This document shows positions 7,752 through 16,082 of a stretch of 34,539 nucleotides of DNA, piece after piece. Location: assembly GCA_001460835.1 (NCBI GenBank), contig CYKH01001991.1:1-34539 (forward strand), read 5' to 3'. The notes under the pieces were generated by a model. It saw nothing but the letters and a program-made list of their open reading frames with translations. It had not been told where the DNA came from and searched no databases. How positions within the stretch are numbered: the first letter of the stretch is position 1; every line of letters begins with the position of its first letter. Source of the DNA: Bodo saltans. Its lineage: Eukaryota > Euglenozoa > Kinetoplastea > Eubodonida > Bodonidae. The position numbers and the translations under genes were made by a program.

Positions 7752-10427
7752 ATGGATACACAACACAACGCAACGGTGATCATGAAGCAGGCGATGTACG
7801 CCAACTCCAACAGCAGTGCTGCTGCCCTCCAACGTTCGACATCCTCCACCTCTCACTACTCTTGCTCCTCGCATCTTCGTCGGTTGGCCCTTTGCGTGTT
7901 TGAAAAGTTTACAAGCCCTATTGCAAAAGGTCCGCTGCCAAAGTATAGCAACCTTCTGGTGCAGCTCTCCGAGGGGCGCGGTCCGTTTGTCTTCGGCTCG
8001 CTAGCAGAGCAGAATCAGTGGCTGGCTCAAACGATCGTATCTTCGCTTGTGTCTGGCCCATCGTGCATCAGTTTCTTGAAAACATTGATGCTCCTGCATG
8101 ATGTTCTCGTGCAAGGTGCCCCGGAGTTTGTCGACGCGTTCAGGCCATTTGTGGAACAGCGATACGACGTCTACAAGGTTGAGACGGAGAGCCCCGTCGG
8201 TGTGTTTGATCTGGTGAGTCTGCGATTCAATCATCAGTCGAACCCTGTGGGCAAGCCAAACCTATCTGTGGTGCGTCTCGTTTCAGCAGCAGAAGCCTGC
8301 TCGGACCCGAAGCCCACTGAGCCGCTGGAACATCACGTGACGGCAGCGAGGTTCTTCAGCAACTACATTCACGCATTGTTTGAGTTTCAAGTTCGACACC
8401 GCCCCATGGGGAACTTGTTGAAGGCCAGTTCTGTGGAGCTGGTGACCACCCTTGCAGGGACGGTAAGCACCACCCGAGTCGACCCCAACCACCCAGGACC
8501 CGTGTGGCTCAAAGACGGAGAGAAGCACCCAGCCGATGACCCCCAAGGAATCGCGTTCGCTACGTGGACGCCTATTTACCGTGACGTCTCCTACAGCTGC
8601 ATGACGCTCATCAAGTACATTGTCGCGGCTCAAACGTGCATTCCGCAGTACTGCTTCGTCACCGCTGAAATTTTCCGCCGGTATATTGTCGACTGCTGCC
8701 ACCTGTACCAGCTGACGTCTCGTGTTCTGCAGCACAGCATGCTGAGTGCCCGCACGTGCAAGTACTACTCCAAAGCGGAGGGGAAGAAGAGCATGGCGGC
8801 CATGGTGCAGTACCATCGAGTGACCCTGCAGATGGAGCAGTTCTTTGAGCACTTGCGCAGTTTGAAGAATGACACGGTGTTTGATCTCTCTGCACTGCCC
8901 CCTAGATTTGACGCTCTGCCCAAGGCAATTGGGGAGTACGTCGCGTACAAAACAAAGATGATGAAGGACGCGGAGGAGATACAGGTCGAGTCGTTGGACT
9001 CCGTGTTGACTCGTGCAACCAGCAGCAGCGTCACCGCTGCCTCGCTTGCTGGTGTGGAGGATCCGGCAGGGACGACGAGGAAGCGTAGTGGAAGCGAGGG
9101 CATGGATGCAAGCACAAACCAACAACTCTTGACCGATAGTGATAAGAGCTCGGCAGTTGGCAGCAGTGGTGTCGTGGGAGGATCTGCTCGCCCCACTGCA
9201 CTTGGGCCAAAGGCCCCTCTCCTCGATGACTTTCAGTCCGAGGCTCTTACCATTGACATCCCGGCCGTAGAGCACTCCACCATCTCCTCCAATGAAGATG
9301 CGTTCTCCACGGCACAGAGTTTCTTCAACGAAGGCATGAACATCGTACGAACTCCTGCCGACCGGATGGACTTCTGCCCGTCAAAGTTTGATGTGCAGGA
9401 CTCCGCTGAGGACGTCGACGAGGCCGTTGAGGCCAAGCGCCTCCTCGCACAGGAGCAACTACACATCGAAGCAGCGAATCGCATCCGCCAGGGAAGCGGC
9501 GAGACCACGTTCCTGAATCAGCTGGAGCCTGGCACCGCCAAGCGAGAAATTCAGATGCGCACGTCTTTTATGAAGAACGGATCCGACACGAATGTCGACG
9601 AAGACGATAAATACCCAGCTGCTCAACGCTTCCATGTTCTTGACCAGATCTTAGGTCAAGGCGGCTTCGGCACTGTCTACAAGGCATGGGACGAGGAGGA
9701 GGGCAGGCACGTGGCATGCAAAGAAGTAAAGCTTGTGGAAACCAAGACTGCGATTCACGAGCTGTACAAAGAGTACCGCGTCCTCACAACCCTCGAACAC
9801 CCCAACATTGTGAAGGTGCTAGGCTTCGTGGTGCACCAAGGACATGGACGCATCTTCATGGAGTGGGTGCCGTCTGGGTCTGTGCAGTCAGTGTTGCAGG
9901 AGACCAAGCGCGGCCTTCGTGAGACGATTGTTCGCAGGTATGTGCGAGAGGCACTTCAGGGGCTGGTGTACCTGCACTCCCGTGGCATCGTACATCGCGA
10001 CGTGAAGCCCGGGAACATGCTACTAGCCTCAGATGGAACTGTGAAGCTGACGGACTTCGGCACCAGCCGCACCCTTGAGCACGCCGCTGAGACTGTTCAG
10101 ACGGGAACCGTCGTCGGCACCGTTCCGTACCTGGCCCCTGAGTGCGTGCGTGGGACGTACAGCGCTGCGAGTGATGTGTGGGCGCTAGGCTGCACTGCTC
10201 TGCACATGATCACTGGAAAGGCACCGTGGGCGGGTGAGGCACGTGATAACGTCAGCCTCATCTTTAAGCTTGGAAACCTCACCGACCCAACCGTTGTGAC
10301 CGGCCTTGTTGCCGGTGTAGAGCAGGCAGCGCTTCATGACTTCATCTCTTCGGCGATGACGCTGGACAGACACCACAGACCAACAGCCGCGGCACTGCTA
10401 AGCCATCCGTTCCTTGCAGCGCAGTGA
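7752..10427 (+). CDS. ANTH-like domain/STE11-like protein kinase, array copy 4
   Basis: 891 residues. The start is the first ATG after a strong pyrimidine-AG signal. ANTH-like domain about 42-405: K52-X9-L-P-K64-Y65 motif, FLKTLMLLHDVLVQGAPEF, ARFFSNYIHALFEFQ, then IVDCCHLYQLTSRVL and TLQMEQFFEHLRSL. The linker (about 406-625) shares several short blocks with copy 3 but lacks NPF and has DAF in place of DPF; EAKRLL at 560-565 fits an acidic di-leucine pattern, a weak motif. The kinase domain spans about 626-887: GQGGFG 635-640, K657, H748-R749-D750, DFG D768, GTVPYLAPE activation-segment end. Copies 3 and 4 are nearest relatives over their whole length. The nucleotide sequence around the glycine loop is nearly the same in both, and around subdomain IX nearly the same as in copy 1, suggesting gene conversion. 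Likely membrane-associated serine/threonine kinase; targets unknown. Confidence 0.88.
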   Translation: MDTQHNATVIMKQAMYANSNSSAAALQRSTSSTSHYSCSSHLRRLALCVFEKFTSPIAKGPLPKYSNLLVQLSEGRGPFVFGSLAEQNQWLAQTIVSSLVSGPSCISFLKTLMLLHDVLVQGAPEFVDAFRPFVEQRYDVYKVETESPVGVFDLVSLRFNHQSNPVGKPNLSVVRLVSAAEACSDPKPTEPLEHHVTAARFFSNYIHALFEFQVRHRPMGNLLKASSVELVTTLAGTVSTTRVDPNHPGPVWLKDGEKHPADDPQGIAFATWTPIYRDVSYSCMTLIKYIVAAQTCIPQYCFVTAEIFRRYIVDCCHLYQLTSRVLQHSMLSARTCKYYSKAEGKKSMAAMVQYHRVTLQMEQFFEHLRSLKNDTVFDLSALPPRFDALPKAIGEYVAYKTKMMKDAEEIQVESLDSVLTRATSSSVTAASLAGVEDPAGTTRKRSGSEGMDASTNQQLLTDSDKSSAVGSSGVVGGSARPTALGPKAPLLDDFQSEALTIDIPAVEHSTISSNEDAFSTAQSFFNEGMNIVRTPADRMDFCPSKFDVQDSAEDVDEAVEAKRLLAQEQLHIEAANRIRQGSGETTFLNQLEPGTAKREIQMRTSFMKNGSDTNVDEDDKYPAAQRFHVLDQILGQGGFGTVYKAWDEEEGRHVACKEVKLVETKTAIHELYKEYRVLTTLEHPNIVKVLGFVVHQGHGRIFMEWVPSGSVQSVLQETKRGLRETIVRRYVREALQGLVYLHSRGIVHRDVKPGNMLLASDGTVKLTDFGTSRTLEHAAETVQTGTVVGTVPYLAPECVRGTYSAASDVWALGCTALHMITGKAPWAGEARDNVSLIFKLGNLTDPTVVTGLVAGVEQAALHDFISSAMTLDRHHRPTAAALLSHPFLAAQ

Positions 10428-10472
10428 GAGCAGGTCAAAGTTGAATTGTACGGAATTAGTTGCACAGCACAC

Positions 10473-10474
<2 letters not shown>

Positions 10475-10504
<30 letters not shown>
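10475..10504. repeat. (AG)15 microsatellite
   Basis: An uninterrupted AG dinucleotide run directly after the end of kinase copy 4. It probably lies in that gene's 3' UTR. Useful as a length-variable marker; no function is implied. Confidence 0.95.
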
Positions 10505-10509
<5 letters not shown>

Positions 10510-11153
10510 CTACAAAAATGATACGAAAGGCGTCTTGTTAGATTTGCAGGACGAGCAAAAGCAACAATATTGGGAGTGTTCAGATAGGCTGTTGTAATGT
10601 GCCAATGCTTCTGCGAGGCGTGTTGTTTTTTATTGTTGTTGGTTGAGAGATCAACCGTTGCAATGGGAAGTTGTGTCCGCACACACCCAAAAGAAAAGAA
10701 AAGTGAATGAATGAGTAGAAATTTTGTTTTCATTTTTTTTTTTTGGCTTGTGCGTACAACGGCTCTGCTTTTTCTCCCCCACTTTCGATGCTGCAAGACC
10801 ATACACTGTGCGTTCAAAATCCAGACTTTTCTCCTTTTTTTGGTGAGAAAAGTCGGGCGCAGAGTTGCACATGCGAGATGGAAGGAGAAAAAGCGTTTCG
10901 TTGAGCGCAGGCTTTGTTGTTGTGCGTTTTCACATTCCCTTTGTTTGTTTTGGCGTCAATGCCCATTTTTTTTTGTGCCTTTGTTGCGCACCCCCCCCCA
11001 CCTTTCTTGACAGGAGAGGCGATATTTCTTGTCTCCCTTCCTCCTTTCTCCCCGCCCCTTTACACTATTTTTGTTTCCAAGAAGTTTGAGAAGAGTTCCG
11101 TCGCTGCATTGAAATGCGCTGCATAGTTTGTCCTCTGCTCGTTGAAGCAAAAA

Positions 11154-11194
11154 TGTTTTTTTCTTCATTTTTCCTCATATTTGTTGTTCTGCAG
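11154..11194 (+). promoter_or_regulatory. Predicted trans-splice acceptor of the PARP-domain gene
   Basis: Long T/C-rich tract followed by GCAG, AG at 11193-11194. No ATG occurs between it and 11343. A second candidate, CCTTTTCCTTGTTCAG with AG at 11336-11337, lies only a few bases before the start; which is used decides whether the leader repeat is part of the mRNA. Confidence 0.5.
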
Positions 11195-11342
11195 TGGAAG
11201 GGAAAAGCCATCAGGAGAGTGTTTGGCTTTGGATTTTACATCGTTTATATCGCACTCCACGTCGTTGCAGCCCACAATTCTTAAATCACCGCCGACCCTC
11301 TGTTTGAACCTCAGCGGATAACCTTTTCCTTGTTCAGCAAAA
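11195..11342 (+). repeat. Leader repeat, copy A (upstream of the PARP-domain gene)
   Basis: This non-coding stretch aligns with 13573-13702 upstream of the SNARE gene. 25 bases are identical (11236-11260 against 13618-13642). Further matching blocks flank them: CTTTGGA before, and CGTTGCA, TTAAATCACC and TTGAACC after, in the same order and spacing. Similarity begins near the predicted splice acceptor and ends at the ATG. It is absent upstream of the other genes in the window. Confidence 0.85.
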
Positions 11343-13142
11343 ATGTCCACCGTTGCTCTCTTCCTGCCGTCTTCTAGATTGACAAGACTCACACCTGTCC
11401 GGGACACTGATGATGACGTGGGTCTCGCACAAGTTTTTGTACCGTTTCCAGAATCTGCACTCGATCCAATGATGGCATCGTTGCTGCACATTGGACATTA
11501 CGCGACGACAACCTCTGTTGTTGACTGGGTCATTGCAGCAACTGTTAACTTAGTCGAGACGTTTGTCTCTCAATGCTCTTCGCTATCATCGAATGAGCTG
11601 TGCACAACGCTGCCACTTATTTCCGAACTTGTTGGTACTCTATGCCAACGGCTCAGTGGTCCTCAGGGGGTTGTGGATGTCTGCAAACTCATGATTACTA
11701 TGATGAAACATGCGTCAATTGTCGAGCATTTTTCTACACCACAGATCGCAGCCTCATTCGTTGCGATGGCAAGATTTGCGACGACACCTGACTCAACTGC
11801 CTGCTTCTCGTTAGCTGTTTGTAGCATTGTAGACGAAAACGAATCAGCCCAACTCCTTCTTGCAAACTCTGATGTCCGCAGTGCTCTCACTGCAATGTCA
11901 GCATTTGCCACAACACCTTATGCGGCTGCCTGTCTTTCGTCGGCATTGTGCAAGATCGTTGTTGGGAACCCCACCGGTATGGCGCTGTTTGCCACAGAAA
12001 CTGTGCTGAGTGCACTATGTGCGCTGTCAACTGTGGTGGACCGATCGGGGGTTACGTCAGTGCTATCGGCGTTCCAACTACTGTGGTGTGATTGTGCTCA
12101 CGAAGATTCGCTAATTGTCGCAACAGACGCGCTGCGGAGAGCTCTAAGTGAACTAGAATGCAAAGCAGATCGCGTTGACATTCCTCGCATTGAGAGCGTA
12201 AGGAGAAGGTTGCTTGGTGCTGTTTGTGTGGACGAAGGACTTACTTCGATGTTTGTCAATATGTTAGGGCAGACTGATATCTTCTCAGCCCAGTGCTGCT
12301 GGAATGAAGGCGCTGGTGGTGTGCTGAGTTCAGAGGTTTCTGAAGGATCGCCGGCGTGGACATTTGTGACAAGTCGAGCGCGGGATCCACCGAGGAGAAC
12401 AGGCCAATTTTACACTACTTCACGCATCTTGCTTGTGCGTCGCGAGGGGCAAGCTGCAACATTCCTGAAGCTGCATGACCAAGAACTTACTGCTCGCGGA
12501 GACGGCTCGCGGCTTCGTATGAACATGGGGAACAGCGAGGCTGCAATTGCGGCGATCGAAACACTGAAAAGCATGTTTGAGGAAAAAGTCCTGAGGTCGC
12601 GATCGCCAGCTGCTAGAATTCTATTTGCTTGGTACGGCGTTGAAACCAGCTCCGTCAATGCAGTATGCCGTCACGGCCCAAGAAATTTCGGCACGACCGA
12701 TCCCGGGTTCTTTGGTTCAGGCACTTATTTTTCGCGCGAGGCGGCGTATGCAAGTAGGTATTCGAAGCTTGATGACAACGGTGAAGGTGCGGTAATTCTG
12801 TTCGCCATCTCCGTGTCGCAGGCTTATCCGGTGACCATTGAGGCAGATTACCGCACAGCCGAAGAGGAAATCCCTTTCACAAGTATGTTCAATGGTATGT
12901 ACGATGGCTTTTCAAGGTTTTATCCCACAGATCCGAAAAACGCTATTGCACTGCAAAACCGCTGCGATGCGCATTTTATTCCCGTCACACAATATGGCTA
13001 TCTCCACCCTCGAGCGGGGTACCAGACTGCACGGGATGTCGACTACCAAGCGACGCATACCAACAATGCGGAGTATCATGAACTGGTCATTGGATCGCAT
13101 CACCGTTGCCTACCTATCGCTGTGATGTACTTCCGCAGGTGA
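11343..13142 (+). CDS. Armadillo-like repeat/PARP catalytic domain protein (ADP-ribosyltransferase)
   Basis: 599 residues; the start is the first ATG after the strong splice signal. The N-terminal half is helical and armadillo-like: two clear tandem units with a 43-residue period start at 141 (AMARFATTP) and 184 (AMSAFATTP), each continuing AC.S.A.C.IV..N. The C-terminal part, about 385-599, is a PARP catalytic fold: H444 in RHG, Y462 in GSGTYFS, more tyrosines in the following helix (Y469, Y473), and YHELVIG with E580 in the position of the catalytic glutamate. The H-Y-E triad therefore appears complete, predicting transfer of ADP-ribose from NAD+, possibly polymer forming. No WWE, zinc finger or BRCT is seen, so the armadillo-like half probably supplies target binding. 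It shares its upstream leader with the next gene although the proteins are unrelated. Confidence 0.85.
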   Translation: MSTVALFLPSSRLTRLTPVRDTDDDVGLAQVFVPFPESALDPMMASLLHIGHYATTTSVVDWVIAATVNLVETFVSQCSSLSSNELCTTLPLISELVGTLCQRLSGPQGVVDVCKLMITMMKHASIVEHFSTPQIAASFVAMARFATTPDSTACFSLAVCSIVDENESAQLLLANSDVRSALTAMSAFATTPYAAACLSSALCKIVVGNPTGMALFATETVLSALCALSTVVDRSGVTSVLSAFQLLWCDCAHEDSLIVATDALRRALSELECKADRVDIPRIESVRRRLLGAVCVDEGLTSMFVNMLGQTDIFSAQCCWNEGAGGVLSSEVSEGSPAWTFVTSRARDPPRRTGQFYTTSRILLVRREGQAATFLKLHDQELTARGDGSRLRMNMGNSEAAIAAIETLKSMFEEKVLRSRSPAARILFAWYGVETSSVNAVCRHGPRNFGTTDPGFFGSGTYFSREAAYASRYSKLDDNGEGAVILFAISVSQAYPVTIEADYRTAEEEIPFTSMFNGMYDGFSRFYPTDPKNAIALQNRCDAHFIPVTQYGYLHPRAGYQTARDVDYQATHTNNAEYHELVIGSHHRCLPIAVMYFRR

Positions 13143-13702
13143 TACCATCCCGTCCAAACCCTTGGACTAAATCCTCACACCTCTTCGTTCGTTTGAAAAA
13201 AAAAATAATTTGGGGTGTATGGGGAGACATCATTTGGTAACGCGTGGCCGCGAGTGCAACGTTCACGTTCACGTGTGTGGACATGCGAACTGCAGCGCGC
13301 ATTTGAGAAGTCAATTTTATTCAAACGCTCACGTTTTCTCGACGGTCACTTTATTTTTTTATTTTCCCTCTAACCGGCGAAAAAAAAACCCACTTTTTAG
13401 AGTGCGTGAAATCCGTTGAACAAAAGCATAGAGGTATGTACGAACTTTTAGCATACGTGAATGAGAGTGAACGATGCGGCCTTGAACACGTTTTTCCTTC
13501 CAAGTGTTCCATCGACACCGTGATCACCAAGTCAACGACACTTTTCATTTCTACTTTTGTGAAGTAAATCAGAGAAAGGGAAGGCCCATAAGGAACGTTT
13601 TTTTTTGTCCTTTGGAGTTACATCGTTTATATCGCACTCCACCTACCGTTGCAACCCAATCTTTAAATCACCACACGATACCTCGCTTGAACCATCAGAA
13701 AC
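13143..13702 (+). other. Intergenic region between the PARP-domain and SNARE genes
   Basis: No supported gene. It holds the presumed 3' UTR of the PARP-domain gene (A-run near 13195-13204, T-rich block 13350-13370) and, from 13573 on, the second copy of the leader repeat. Confidence 0.55.
13573..13702 (+). repeat. Leader repeat, copy B (upstream of the SNARE gene)
   Basis: Counterpart of 11195-11342. The first block (AGAAAGGGAAGGCC) resembles the start of copy A, followed by a T-run specific to this copy, the 25 identical bases at 13618-13642, and collinear blocks down to the ATG. Both copies end CAG, a few A-rich bases, ATGTCC. AG at 13571-13572 or 13616 could be the splice acceptor; neither is clear. 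Confidence 0.85.
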
Positions 13703-14440
13703 ATGTCCTCAGATGTTGCCATGTACGATGAAGAGCTGAAAGGGTTAGAAGATCAGCTCTCAGATTTGCTCCGCGCAGTGGACAGGCTGAGCGGGGAACA
13801 ACGACTCGACAAGTACAATCGTGCCCAAGATGTCCTCAAAAGATTGAATAAGGTGTACCATCAATTCAAGGTGGAGATTCGACTATTGGAGGGCAACGAA
13901 CAATCCGTGTACGAAAAGAAGTCCGTTGCGCATGGTAAGGTGATTGGTGAGTTGAAGGAATCCGTGCAGAACAAACGTACCGAGGCCAACAACGCTGGCG
14001 GCGATGCGGGTGGCAGCCCATCAGGTAGTCCGAGTGCTGGAGGACGCCGAAATGATGGAAAAGATGAGGCCCGCTCAAAGACACGCAATATCGAAAAGAC
14101 TCAGAAACAAACCATTGAATCCTTGACGACCACTGAGCAGTTGATCAATGAAACCGAAACCGTTGCCACCGAGGCCGCCTCAAAGCTGCAAAAGCAGACA
14201 GACGACATCCGCAAGATGAACGAAAATTTAGACCAACTGGACTCAGATGTCAACCGAGCAAAGAAGGAGTTGAATGTGTTCATTCGGCGAATGATGACCG
14301 ATAAAATTATCTTATGCTTCGCGGTGCTCGTGGTCGTGGGTATTATCGTGATTGTCGTGATGAAGGTGAAGGGTTCCTCGAGCAGCACACCACCACCGGC
14401 AGGAGCTGGCGTCACTCCCTCACCCACGCCTTCACCATAA
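13703..14440 (+). CDS. Qb-SNARE of the NPSN (novel plant SNARE) type
   Basis: 245 residues, tail-anchored. The N-terminal 85 residues are a helical region (EELKGLEDQLSDLLRAV, then KYNRAQDVLKRLNK) like the NPSN/Vti1 N-terminal bundle. A Gly/Ser-rich loop (98-118) follows. The SNARE helix is about 140-198 with the zero-layer glutamine at Q165 (KLQKQTDDI, matching ALKAQTEQM of plant NPSN). A single membrane span at about 202-220 is preceded by TDKI, as in NPSN proteins (ATDKC). The C-terminal tail (Ser/Pro-rich, 25 residues) is longer than usual for a tail-anchored SNARE and would face the lumen or outside. The family acts in fusion at the plasma membrane, cell plate or endosomes in plants and is also found in protists. 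Vti1 is the alternative; the membrane-proximal sequence favours NPSN. Confidence 0.85.
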   Translation: MSSDVAMYDEELKGLEDQLSDLLRAVDRLSGEQRLDKYNRAQDVLKRLNKVYHQFKVEIRLLEGNEQSVYEKKSVAHGKVIGELKESVQNKRTEANNAGGDAGGSPSGSPSAGGRRNDGKDEARSKTRNIEKTQKQTIESLTTTEQLINETETVATEAASKLQKQTDDIRKMNENLDQLDSDVNRAKKELNVFIRRMMTDKIILCFAVLVVVGIIVIVVMKVKGSSSSTPPPAGAGVTPSPTPSP

Positions 14441-14951
14441 AAAGAAGAATATGAAGACAAGAACAAGAAAACAAGAAATCCTCTGAGTGAGAGGGCAATA
14501 AAGAAAACGAGTTGAGAGATACTGTAGTGTGGTTGCAATGTGCTTTTCGTGCTTGTTGCCCCGTAAACGAGATTCACAGCTATGAGATGAGAGAAGAAAT
14601 TTCTTCCAGTAAAAAAACAACACGAGAGCGCGTTGCTCCACAAAAAAAAATACGAATGAGGAAGAATCACGCTGAAATCTGTTTGCGTGTGTTTGTGTGT
14701 GCGTACTTGCCAACGTGTGTCTTGTAGTGCCAAAAAAAACACACTCCTGTGATCCTCTTTTTTTTCTGCCAAATGTGTGGCTTTGTTTTATCCGTCTACA
14801 TTGTTTTACATCACATAATTTCCAAGAAGGCATATTGTTAGGCTCTTGACCGCAGACACATACTTTCGCGTCGAGCATTTCACAGAAAACAACATCCGTC
14901 TCTAACAGCATATCACTCCGAACAACAACAACTACAACACAGCAAAATAAA
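14441..14951 (+). other. Intergenic region before cystathionine beta-synthase
   Basis: No supported gene. T-rich tract 14755-14768 and a likely splice acceptor at AG 14884-14885, from which 14952 is the first ATG. The leader is A/C-rich just before the start. Confidence 0.5.
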
Positions 14952-16082
14952 ATGCCCTCTGAACAAGCCCCCGCCACTCAGACCGCCATCGCGCGCCACA
15001 CCAACGTGCTCAACAACATCCTTGAAGCCGTCGGTGGCACCCCCTGCGTGCGCATGAACCGTGTCCCCCAGGACCACGGCATCAAGTGCGAAGTGATCGC
15101 CAAGTGCGAGTTCATGAACCCCGGAGGCTCCGTGAAGGACCGTATCGGTGTACGCATGGTCGCTGATGCCGAGGCGTCAGGCCGCATCAAGCCCGGCGAT
15201 ACCCTCATCGAGCCCTCCAGCGGCAACACCGGTATTGGTTTGTCCCTCTCCGCCGCCGCCAAGGGGTACAAGATGATCGTCACGATGCCCACCAAGATGT
15301 CCCAGGAAAAGACCATCGTCATGGAGGCCCTCGGCACTGAGGTGATCCGTGTCCCTCTTGTCGCCTACGACCACCCCGACAGTCTGATCTCCGTCGCCAA
15401 GCGCCTCGAGGCTGAGAAGGGCTACCACCTGCTGGACCAGTACGCAAACCCCGGCAACCCAAACTCCCACTACGACGGCACCGCTGAGGAGATCCTCGCT
15501 CAATGCGACAACAAGATCGACATGATTGTGATTGGTGCTGGCACCGGCGGCACGATCACCGGCATCGCCAAGAAGCTCAAGGAGCGCCTCCCGAATATTA
15601 TTGTCGTTGGCGTCGATCCAGTCGGCTCTATCCTCGCTGACCCCTCAGCACCCGCGGAGAACACCCCCTACCAAGTCGAGGGTATCGGCTACGACTTTGT
15701 GCCCAAGGTGTGCGATCGTCAATACGTCGACCGCTGGGTGAAGAGCCGTGATAAGGAGTCTTTCGACCTTGCTCGTGAGATCCACGCGAAAGAGGCGATG
15801 CTGTGCGGTGGTAGCAGCGGTTCCGCTATGTGGGGTGTGCTTGAGGCCGCCAAGGACCTTGAGGCCCACCAACGTTGCGTCGTCGTGTTCCCCGACAACA
15901 TCCGCAACTACATGACCAAGTTCCCCGATCGCAACTGGCGCATTGAGTACGGACTGGAGGAGGGAGAGATAACCCGCCCCACCTACAACCAGCTCGAGAA
16001 GCGAGTGAAGGAGCTCGAGGCCAAGCTGGCCGCCGCCGCCCCCGCTGCCGGTGGTGAGGGCAAGACCAAGGCGTTCTGCTAG
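14952..16082 (+). CDS. CBS: Cystathionine beta-synthase
   Basis: 376 residues. PLP-dependent fold II enzyme that condenses serine and homocysteine to cystathionine (transsulfuration; cytosolic). The PLP lysine is K62 in NPGGSVKDRIG, the substrate loop is SSGNTG (89-94) and the PLP phosphate loop is GAGTGG (195-200). CBS rather than cysteine synthase is indicated by VDPVGSILA, QVEGIGYDFVP, the DRWVKSRDKESF region and PDNIRNYMTKF, all close to animal and trypanosomatid CBS. It lacks the N-terminal heme-binding segment and the C-terminal CBS-pair regulatory domain, as in trypanosomatid CBS; a short charged helix (ELEKRVKELEAKLAAA-like, about 344-365) ends it. Codon use is strongly biased to C- or G-ending codons, unlike the neighbours, which suggests high expression. 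Some cysteine synthase activity is possible, as reported for trypanosomatid enzymes. Confidence 0.9.
   Translation: MPSEQAPATQTAIARHTNVLNNILEAVGGTPCVRMNRVPQDHGIKCEVIAKCEFMNPGGSVKDRIGVRMVADAEASGRIKPGDTLIEPSSGNTGIGLSLSAAAKGYKMIVTMPTKMSQEKTIVMEALGTEVIRVPLVAYDHPDSLISVAKRLEAEKGYHLLDQYANPGNPNSHYDGTAEEILAQCDNKIDMIVIGAGTGGTITGIAKKLKERLPNIIVVGVDPVGSILADPSAPAENTPYQVEGIGYDFVPKVCDRQYVDRWVKSRDKESFDLAREIHAKEAMLCGGSSGSAMWGVLEAAKDLEAHQRCVVVFPDNIRNYMTKFPDRNWRIEYGLEEGEITRPTYNQLEKRVKELEAKLAAAAPAAGGEGKTKAFC

Larger units (their letters stand above)
10428..11342 (+). other. Intergenic region of about 0.9 kb after the kinase array
   Basis: No supported gene. It contains a dinucleotide repeat near its start, T-rich and C-rich tracts at 10730-10745 and 10990-11060, the splice signal of the next gene, and the upstream copy of a shared leader repeat (11195-11342). 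Confidence 0.55.

Noticed and set aside
8283-9275. 330-codon open frame on the - strand across kinase copy 4
   Set aside because: It is the antisense shadow of a well-supported coding gene; the translation is low in structure and the + strand frame carries clear domains.
11195-11342. Leader repeat as a retroposon or retroposon remnant
   Set aside because: No poly-A end, no target-site duplication and no similarity that I recognise to trypanosomatid retroposon hallmarks; with two copies ending exactly at ATGs, a leader element fits better.
14952-16082. Cysteine synthase as the identity of the PLP enzyme
   Set aside because: VDPVGSILA, the EGIGYDFVP block and PDNIRNYMTKF are CBS hallmarks; cysteine synthases differ in these places.
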